NCBI GenBank assembly: GCA_943327965.2
Contig: CALPYQ020000023.1
Coordinates: forward strand, 1 to 10,909
Direction: 5' to 3'
Source: Singulisphaera sp. GP187
GTDB taxonomy: Bacteria > Pseudomonadota > Gammaproteobacteria > Burkholderiales > Burkholderiaceae_C
DNA length: 10,909 bases
Positions within the stretch are counted from its first letter, which is position 1, and every line of letters begins with the position of its first letter. The notes under the pieces are model-generated. The model was not told where the DNA came from. It saw only the letters and a program-made list of their open reading frames with translations, and did no database searches. Shown piece after piece: positions 6,582 through 10,909 of the stretch. The translations under genes were made by a program, and so were the position numbers.

Positions 6582-7613
6582 TCAATCAGCCTTAACGCGG
6601 CCTGAAGTCATGACAGGTCGCCACCGTTCAATTTCTTGCGCAATCAATGCGCCAAAAACTTCAGGTGTTTCGGGCATGGCCACAGCACCTTCTGTGACCA
6701 GACGCTTCTTGAGTTCATTGCCATTGAGGGCTAAATTAATTTGTTGATTGAGTTTCATGACAATGTCGCGTGGGGTACCAGCAGGTGCAACCACGCCATA
6801 CCATTGGTCAGCTTCAAAATTTTTATAACCGGCTTCTGCCACGGTGGGCAAGTCCGGTAAAGCCGGCAAACGTTTGGGACTAGAAACTGCCAAGGCTCGA
6901 AGGGTGCCGTGTTTGACATGGCCCATGACAGCGGGCGCACCGGTGAACAAAACTTGAATCTGTCCCCCCATCAAATCGTTCACGGCTGGCGCGGTACCAC
7001 GATAGGGAATGTGCAATAGCGAAATATTGCTTTGCATTTTGAAATATTCTGTTGCCAGGTTGGCCGCACTGCCATTGCCGCCCGAACCATAACTTAACTG
7101 ACCCGGCTTTGACTTTGCCAGTGCCACCAGTTCCTGAATGTTTTTGACGGGCAATTGCGCATTGACCACCAAGACATTGGGAACGCGGGCAACCCATGCC
7201 ACGGGCGCAAAGTCTTTGACCGGGTTGTAGGGGAGTTTGGGGTACAGCGAAGGGTTAACCGCCAAGGTGCCAATGTGACCCATCAACAAGGTGTAGCCAT
7301 CGGCAGGTGCTTTTGCAACCCTGTCTGTGCCAATGCTGCCGCCTGCGCCTGCAATGTTTTCAACCACCACAGGCTGTCCCCATGCTTGTGAAAGTTCTTG
7401 CGCGATGGTTCTGCCCAAGATGTCGGCACTGCCACCGGGTGTAAAGGGAACCACCAAGCGAATGGCTTTGCTAGGGTAAGCCGAAGCCTGATTTGATTGT
7501 GCAAAAGAAAAATTCGCACTGCATAAACTCACCATCAATGCGGTGAAAAAATGCCATTTTGAATTTGCGCGCGGTTGCAAGGTCAATGTGTTGAAGGGAA
7601 AAGATGGTTTCAT
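6582..7613 (-). CDS. Bug/TctC-family periplasmic solute-binding protein (2)
   Basis: A 343-aa receptor of the tripartite tricarboxylate transporter type. The signal peptide is long: an 18-residue n-region ending in K19, a hydrophobic core (about 22-36) and predicted cleavage after FSFA (38/39). Family landmarks follow: IRLVVPFTPGGSAD (51-64), VENIAGAGGSIGTD (84-97), PADGYTLL (103-110), LPYNPVKDFAPV (127-138) and IPYRGTAPAVNDLMGGQIQ (202-220). ATG 7611-7613 directly abuts the lysR stop codon (TAA|ATG on the minus strand) with no Shine-Dalgarno just upstream, so expression probably relies on translational coupling to lysR. No TctAB permease is visible. Position next to a regulator divergent from galD-ligJ suggests, but does not prove, that the ligand is an aromatic-derived di- or tricarboxylate linked to that pathway. 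Confidence 0.93.
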   Translation of the reverse strand: MKPSFPFNTLTLQPRANSKWHFFTALMVSLCSANFSFAQSNQASAYPSKAIRLVVPFTPGGSADILGRTIAQELSQAWGQPVVVENIAGAGGSIGTDRVAKAPADGYTLLMGHIGTLAVNPSLYPKLPYNPVKDFAPVAWVARVPNVLVVNAQLPVKNIQELVALAKSKPGQLSYGSGGNGSAANLATEYFKMQSNISLLHIPYRGTAPAVNDLMGGQIQVLFTGAPAVMGHVKHGTLRALAVSSPKRLPALPDLPTVAEAGYKNFEADQWYGVVAPAGTPRDIVMKLNQQINLALNGNELKKRLVTEGAVAMPETPEVFGALIAQEIERWRPVMTSGRVKAD

Positions 7614-8525
7614 TTAGGTGGGCGCTAAAAGTTTTTGTGCAATTTCTCGAATCAAACTTAATGTAGCTTGTTGCGTCAGTGTGGAGGGGCGCAATGAACT
7701 GACGACGCTGCAAAGTTGAATGCTCATCCGGGGCTCAGAAATAGGGCGGGTAGAAAATGCAGAGGGATTGATGGAGCGAGTAACCGCATTGCGCGACAAG
7801 ATGGCCGAACCCGCTCCGTCAGCCACCAACTCCAAGATGGACGTGACGCCATCAATCTCAAGCGCAATCTTTGGTCGACTTCCAATGCCGGCCATTTCAG
7901 ACTCCACGTGCATGCGAATGGCATTGGGTCGGCTTGGAATCACCAAAGGCAGTTTGGCAACTTCTTTCAGCGCTATCGGCGGCGGCGGTGGGTCCTCCTG
8001 CAAAGCAGAGCGGCGAGCTTGCACCAGCCAAAGTTCTTCTTGAACCAAATGAGAAATTTCCAGCCCCGCAGTGGCTTTGGGGTTGTACAACAAAGCAATA
8101 TCCAGCCGGCCATTCAAGAGGCTTTCTTGCATGGCCGCCGTGAGGCCTTCGCTGATCGATAAATGGGCGTCGGGCATTTTCTCCCTAAATGCCCTGGTTA
8201 GTGGCACCGTGAGTACCCTGGCCACACTGGGTGGCAGGCCCAATGCCACCTTGCCGCTAAGGCCGCTTCTAGCGCGCGCTAGTTCCTCATGCGCTCTTTC
8301 AACCTGATGAAGAATGCCTCGCCCATGCTCTAGGAGCAACTGTCCCGCTTCAGTTGGACTGGCACCACGGCCATTTCGTTTGAGCAAATTTTGACGCAGC
8401 TCAACTTCAAGCAGTCTAATTTGACGGCTCAAGGCTGGTTGTGCCACATTGAGTGCAATGGCTGCCCGCGTGAAGCTGCCCATCTCGGCCACGCGAACAA
8501 AATATTCCAATTGTTTGAGATCCAT
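7614..8525 (-). CDS. LysR-type transcriptional regulator, divergent from galD-ligJ
   Basis: A 303-aa protein of standard LTTR length. Residues 1-60 are the winged helix-turn-helix: MDLKQLEYFVRVAEMGSFTRAA, then a recognition helix around AQPALSRQIRLLE (28-40) and the wing with G-ASPTEAG. A linker helix (about 61-90) leads to the effector-binding domain (about 91-295). Inside that domain a loop has five consecutive prolines (169-173), four of them encoded by CCG repeats. LTTRs act as DNA-bound tetramers that respond to a pathway metabolite. Its divergence from galD-ligJ makes it their likely activator. In Comamonas sp. E6 the LysR protein PmdR regulates the protocatechuate 4,5-cleavage genes in response to an intermediate, a reasonable functional parallel, though I cannot establish orthology here. 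ATG 8523-8525 fits the conserved N-terminus. It is coupled directly to the downstream bug gene. Confidence 0.94.
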   Translation of the reverse strand: MDLKQLEYFVRVAEMGSFTRAAIALNVAQPALSRQIRLLEVELRQNLLKRNGRGASPTEAGQLLLEHGRGILHQVERAHEELARARSGLSGKVALGLPPSVARVLTVPLTRAFREKMPDAHLSISEGLTAAMQESLLNGRLDIALLYNPKATAGLEISHLVQEELWLVQARRSALQEDPPPPPIALKEVAKLPLVIPSRPNAIRMHVESEMAGIGSRPKIALEIDGVTSILELVADGAGSAILSRNAVTRSINPSAFSTRPISEPRMSIQLCSVVSSLRPSTLTQQATLSLIREIAQKLLAPT

Positions 8526-8527
8526 GT

Positions 8528-8543
8528 GTTAATTTTCCATAAC
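8528..8543. promoter_or_regulatory. Candidate LysR operator, GTTA-N8-TAAC inverted repeat
   Basis: A perfect 4-bp inverted repeat, GTTA (8528-8531) and TAAC (8540-8543), fits the T-N11-A core of LTTR boxes (T8529/A8541 and T8530/A8542). It sits between the lysR -10 and the lysR ATG, where binding would block lysR expression. A second TAAC at 8570-8573 with an imperfect partner (TCTA, 8558-8561) lies exactly 30 bp away, about three helical turns, as expected for a paired-site LTTR footprint. Confidence 0.45.
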
Positions 8544-8555
8544 GGAAGTTCAGCT

Positions 8556-8585
8556 ATTCTATTTTGATCTAACAGGTAGTGTCTA
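8556..8585 (-). promoter_or_regulatory. Sigma70-like promoter for lysR-bug
   Basis: On the minus strand, TAGACA (plus-strand 8580-8585; 5 of 6 match to TTGACA) and TAGAAT (plus-strand 8556-8561; 5 of 6 match to TATAAT) are separated by 18 nt. Transcription would begin near 8549, giving a leader of about 24 nt before the lysR ATG. Confidence 0.55.
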
Positions 8586-8587
8586 CT

Positions 8588-8618
8588 TTGACTTGGTTTT
8601 ATCGGGCAATGGAATGAG
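8588..8618 (+). promoter_or_regulatory. Possible activator-dependent promoter region for galD-ligJ
   Basis: TTGACT at 8588-8593 is a good -35 hexamer, but nothing close to TATAAT lies 16-19 nt downstream (the best is AATGAG at 8613-8618, 3 of 6). A poor -10 is usual for genes that need an LTTR activator. The -35 element overlaps the region covered by the divergent lysR promoter. Confidence 0.25.
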
Positions 8619-8667
8619 AATCACCTTCCAATTCCCGCCCTTTTCACACACTTAGACCTTGCTTCAC

Positions 8668-9801
8668 ATGACAAAAAGCGCACAAACAGGCATTCCTTGC
8701 CTTTTGATGAGAGGAGGGACCTCTAAAGGCCCCTTTTTCAATGAAGCTGATTTGCCCTCAGACATTGCCACGCGAGATCGCGTTTTGTTGGCGGCCATGG
8801 GATCCCCAGATAAACGGCAAATTGACGGCCTTGGTGGTGCGCACCCCCTGACCAGCAAAGTAGGCATCGTTCGAAAAAGCAGTGTGCCTGGCGTCGATCT
8901 GGACTTTTTATTTGCACAGTTGCAGCCCGACAAAGACACCGTCGACACCACACCCAATTGCGGCAACATGCTGGCGGCCGTTGTCCCCTTTGCACTTGAG
9001 ACAGGCATGGTCCAGCCGCAGGGCGAACAAAGTACATTTCGCGTCCTGACCTTAAACACAGACATGCAATGCGATATCACGGTCGATACAAAAGACGGTG
9101 TTGTGCAATATGAGGGCTCAGCCCGAATTGATGGCGCCCCTGGAACATCGGCACCCGTTGTCATTAATTTTCTAGACACAGCCGGGTCTGTTTGCGAGGG
9201 TTTGTTACCAACGGGCCGCGTCAAGGACACATTAACTGTGACGGGTTCAGGCTTTGAACCCTTTACCTTGGATGTGACTTGCATTGACAACGGCATGCCC
9301 TTGGTGATGTTCAAAGCCACCGATGTGGGGCGCACTGGCTATGAGTCGGTGGCCGAGTTAAATGCCGACGCTGAACTGAAAAACAAAATTGAAGCGCTCC
9401 GATTGCAAGTTTCCCGCTTGATGGGTCTGGGGGATGTCATTCAAAAAAATTATCCCAAGATGACTTTGATCGCATCACCTCAAAATGGCGGCGCCATTAC
9501 CACTAGAAGTTTTATTCCCCACGTTTGTCACGACGCCATTGGTGTGTTGGCCGCTGTCACGGTAGGCACGGCGTGTGTGTTGGAAGGATCGGTCTGTGAT
9601 GGGGTGGCAGTCATGCCATCTGGATTGGCCAAAAACGTTTCGGTAGAGCATCCTACGGGCGAATTTAGCGTGGCTTTGCAAACGGAATCTGCAAGTCATT
9701 TGCCAGGCGGGCAGCTTGTCAAGCAAGCGGCACTGTTGCGTACGGCCCGTTTGCTGATGCGAGGCGAGGCCATGGTGCCTTCTTCCATTTGGCAAGCCTA
9801 A
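8668..9801 (+). CDS. galD: 4-oxalomesaconate tautomerase / 1,3-allylic isomerase (PrpF family)
   Basis: A 377-aa PrpF-family protein, expected to isomerise 4-oxalomesaconate in the cytosol so that the hydratase can act on it (GalD in Pseudomonas, LigU in Sphingobium). Features in ATG-start numbering: MRGGTSKGPFF near the N-terminus (14-24), DGLGGAHPLTSKVGIV (53-68) with the conserved family lysine K64, and TTPNCGNMLAAV (94-105) with the active-site cysteine C98. ATG 8668 is preferred because the resulting N-terminus (MTKSAQTGIPCLLMRGG) matches the family; an in-frame TTG at 8659 would add three residues. Neither has a strong Shine-Dalgarno. Immediate linkage to ligJ, 62 nt downstream, supports this role over the related methylaconitate isomerase PrpF, which would be expected beside acnD or prp genes. 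The alternative symbol ligU is equally defensible. Confidence 0.9.
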   Translation: MTKSAQTGIPCLLMRGGTSKGPFFNEADLPSDIATRDRVLLAAMGSPDKRQIDGLGGAHPLTSKVGIVRKSSVPGVDLDFLFAQLQPDKDTVDTTPNCGNMLAAVVPFALETGMVQPQGEQSTFRVLTLNTDMQCDITVDTKDGVVQYEGSARIDGAPGTSAPVVINFLDTAGSVCEGLLPTGRVKDTLTVTGSGFEPFTLDVTCIDNGMPLVMFKATDVGRTGYESVAELNADAELKNKIEALRLQVSRLMGLGDVIQKNYPKMTLIASPQNGGAITTRSFIPHVCHDAIGVLAAVTVGTACVLEGSVCDGVAVMPSGLAKNVSVEHPTGEFSVALQTESASHLPGGQLVKQAALLRTARLLMRGEAMVPSSIWQA

Positions 9802-9863
9802 GCCCATACGCAAGATTTTGCTGAGAGCCAGTTCACAATTTATTTTTCATCATTGGAAACATC

Positions 9864-10909
9864 ATGAGTCAACAAAAACCATTGATCATCGACTGTCATG
9901 GCCACTACACCACAGCCCCCAAGGCTTTGGAAAACTGGCGTAACGCGCAAATTGCCAACTTGAACACGCCCGAGCTTGGCCCCAAAGTGTCTGACCTCAA
10001 AATCAGTGACGATGAGTTGCGCGAGTCCATCGAAACCAATCAATTGCGCTTGATGAAAGAGCGCGGCTCTGACCTCACATTGTTCAGCCCTCGCGCCAGT
10101 TTCATGGCGCATCACATCGGTGATTTCAATGTGTCGTCCACTTGGGCAGCCATTTGCAATGAGTTGTGTTACCGCGTCAGCCAATTGTTTCCAGACAACT
10201 TTGTGCCTGTGGCCATGTTGCCCCAGTCACCTGGTGTCGACCCTGCCACCTGCATTCCAGAATTGGAGCGCTGCGTCAAAGAGTATGGCAACGTGGGGAT
10301 TAACTTAAACCCCGACCCTTCTGGTGGCCATTGGACCTCGCCCCCTTTGAGTGACAAGCATTGGTACCCCATTTACGAAAAAATGGTGGAATACAACATA
10401 CCCGCCATGATTCATGTCAGCACCAGTTGCAACAGCTGCTTCCACACCACGGGCGCACATTATTTGAATGCAGATACCACTGCCTTCATGCAGTGTTTGA
10501 CATCTGATTTGTTCAAGGATTTTCCAAGCTTGAAATTTTTGATCCCGCACGGGGGTGGTGCCGTGCCTTACCACTGGGGTCGCTTCCGTGGCTTGGCGCA
10601 AGAACTGAAGAAGCCATTGTTACAAGATCACTTGCTCCATAACATTTTCTTTGACACGTGTGTCTATCACCAGCCCGGTATCGATTTGCTGACCAAAGTC
10701 ATTCCTGTAGACAACATTTTGTTTGCCTCAGAAATGATTGGCGCAGTCCGCGGCATCGACCCCGAAACAGGCCATTACTATGACGACACCAAGCGTTATA
10801 TTCAATCCTCCAATATCTTGAATGACGAACAGCGTTACAAGATTTACGAGGGCAACACGCGCCACGTTTTCCCACGTTTGGATGCGCACTTGAAGGCCAA
10901 AGGTCTTTA
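9864..10909 (+). CDS. ligJ: 4-oxalomesaconate hydratase (stop codon cut by window edge)
   Basis: A 348-residue open frame runs to the right edge. It belongs to the LigJ group of the amidohydrolase superfamily, which hydrates the isomerised 4-oxalomesaconate to 4-carboxy-4-hydroxy-2-oxoadipate in the protocatechuate/gallate 4,5-cleavage route. Visible zinc ligands are H12 and H14 in IIDCHGHYTTAPKALENW, H184 in AMIHVS, and E290 in ILFASE. The Glu replaces the usual superfamily Asp, as described for LigJ of Sphingobium SYK-6, whose ligands (as I recall them) line up with a constant 6-residue offset. ATG 9864 has TGGAAAC just upstream as a weak Shine-Dalgarno. The last two bases of the window are TA, in frame. 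Given the family length of about 340 residues, this is probably the start of the stop codon, so the protein is likely complete. No aldolase or ring-cleavage dioxygenase genes are in view. Confidence 0.93.
   Translation, partial: MSQQKPLIIDCHGHYTTAPKALENWRNAQIANLNTPELGPKVSDLKISDDELRESIETNQLRLMKERGSDLTLFSPRASFMAHHIGDFNVSSTWAAICNELCYRVSQLFPDNFVPVAMLPQSPGVDPATCIPELERCVKEYGNVGINLNPDPSGGHWTSPPLSDKHWYPIYEKMVEYNIPAMIHVSTSCNSCFHTTGAHYLNADTTAFMQCLTSDLFKDFPSLKFLIPHGGGAVPYHWGRFRGLAQELKKPLLQDHLLHNIFFDTCVYHQPGIDLLTKVIPVDNILFASEMIGAVRGIDPETGHYYDDTKRYIQSSNILNDEQRYKIYEGNTRHVFPRLDAHLKAKGL

Noticed and set aside
7978..7992. CCG triplet run encoding five prolines in the LysR effector domain
   Set aside because: It is a short, in-frame loop sequence with no sign of frameshift; it is unlikely to be more than a slippage-prone linker.
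8664..9335. 223-codon minus-strand open frame antisense to galD
   Set aside because: It is the mirror of a well-conserved PrpF-family gene, and its translation shows no domain pattern; it is long only because of the coding strand's codon use.
9810..9821. GCAA-N4-TTGC hairpin between galD and ligJ
   Set aside because: A 4-bp stem with no T run following is too weak for a terminator; galD and ligJ are more likely co-transcribed.

Overview
The window looks like a chromosomal segment from a Burkholderiales betaproteobacterium, most likely Comamonadaceae-like. The reasons are two Bug/TctC-type periplasmic solute-binding proteins with no adjacent TctA/TctB membrane genes, a protocatechuate 4,5-cleavage pathway gene pair, moderate GC content, and dense packing of metabolic genes. 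I see no tRNA, rRNA, CRISPR array, insertion sequence, phage gene or recognisable defence gene. This is an inference from gene content, not a database match.

Layout, left to right. (1) The 3' end of an amidohydrolase-2 family gene (+) enters from the left edge and meets, tail to tail with one base between them, a two-gene minus-strand unit: a 201-aa two-TM membrane protein with a DUF1330-like middle domain, followed by an M14 zinc carboxypeptidase. (2) After a 266-nt intergenic region comes a plus-strand run: a long-chain acyl-CoA synthetase-like AMP-forming ligase, then (after a possible weak terminator and a possible extended -10 promoter) a Bug solute-binding protein and an AEC-family permease 14 nt apart. 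(3) A minus-strand pair, lysR then a second bug gene, is joined by an abutting TAA|ATG junction. The bug gene ends 7 nt from the end of the AEC gene. (4) Divergent from lysR across a 142-nt regulatory region are galD/ligU (4-oxalomesaconate tautomerase/isomerase, PrpF family) and ligJ (4-oxalomesaconate hydratase). The window ends two bases into what is probably the ligJ stop codon.

How the parts fit. GalD and LigJ are consecutive steps in the lower protocatechuate/gallate 4,5-cleavage route: 4-oxalomesaconate is isomerised and then hydrated to 4-carboxy-4-hydroxy-2-oxoadipate, which an aldolase (not in the window) splits to pyruvate and oxaloacetate. The divergent LysR regulator is the natural candidate to control them; its own strand carries a good sigma70-like promoter with a GTTA-N8-TAAC inverted repeat just downstream. 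The solute-binding protein co-translated with this regulator suggests that a related carboxylate is captured or sensed in the periplasm. The other bug gene is paired with an AEC permease instead of TctAB, which raises the possibility of a non-canonical binding-protein-assisted carboxylate carrier. These two arrangements are the most interesting features here. Everything else looks like ordinary accessory catabolic metabolism, and I do not see clear evidence for a wholly new system.
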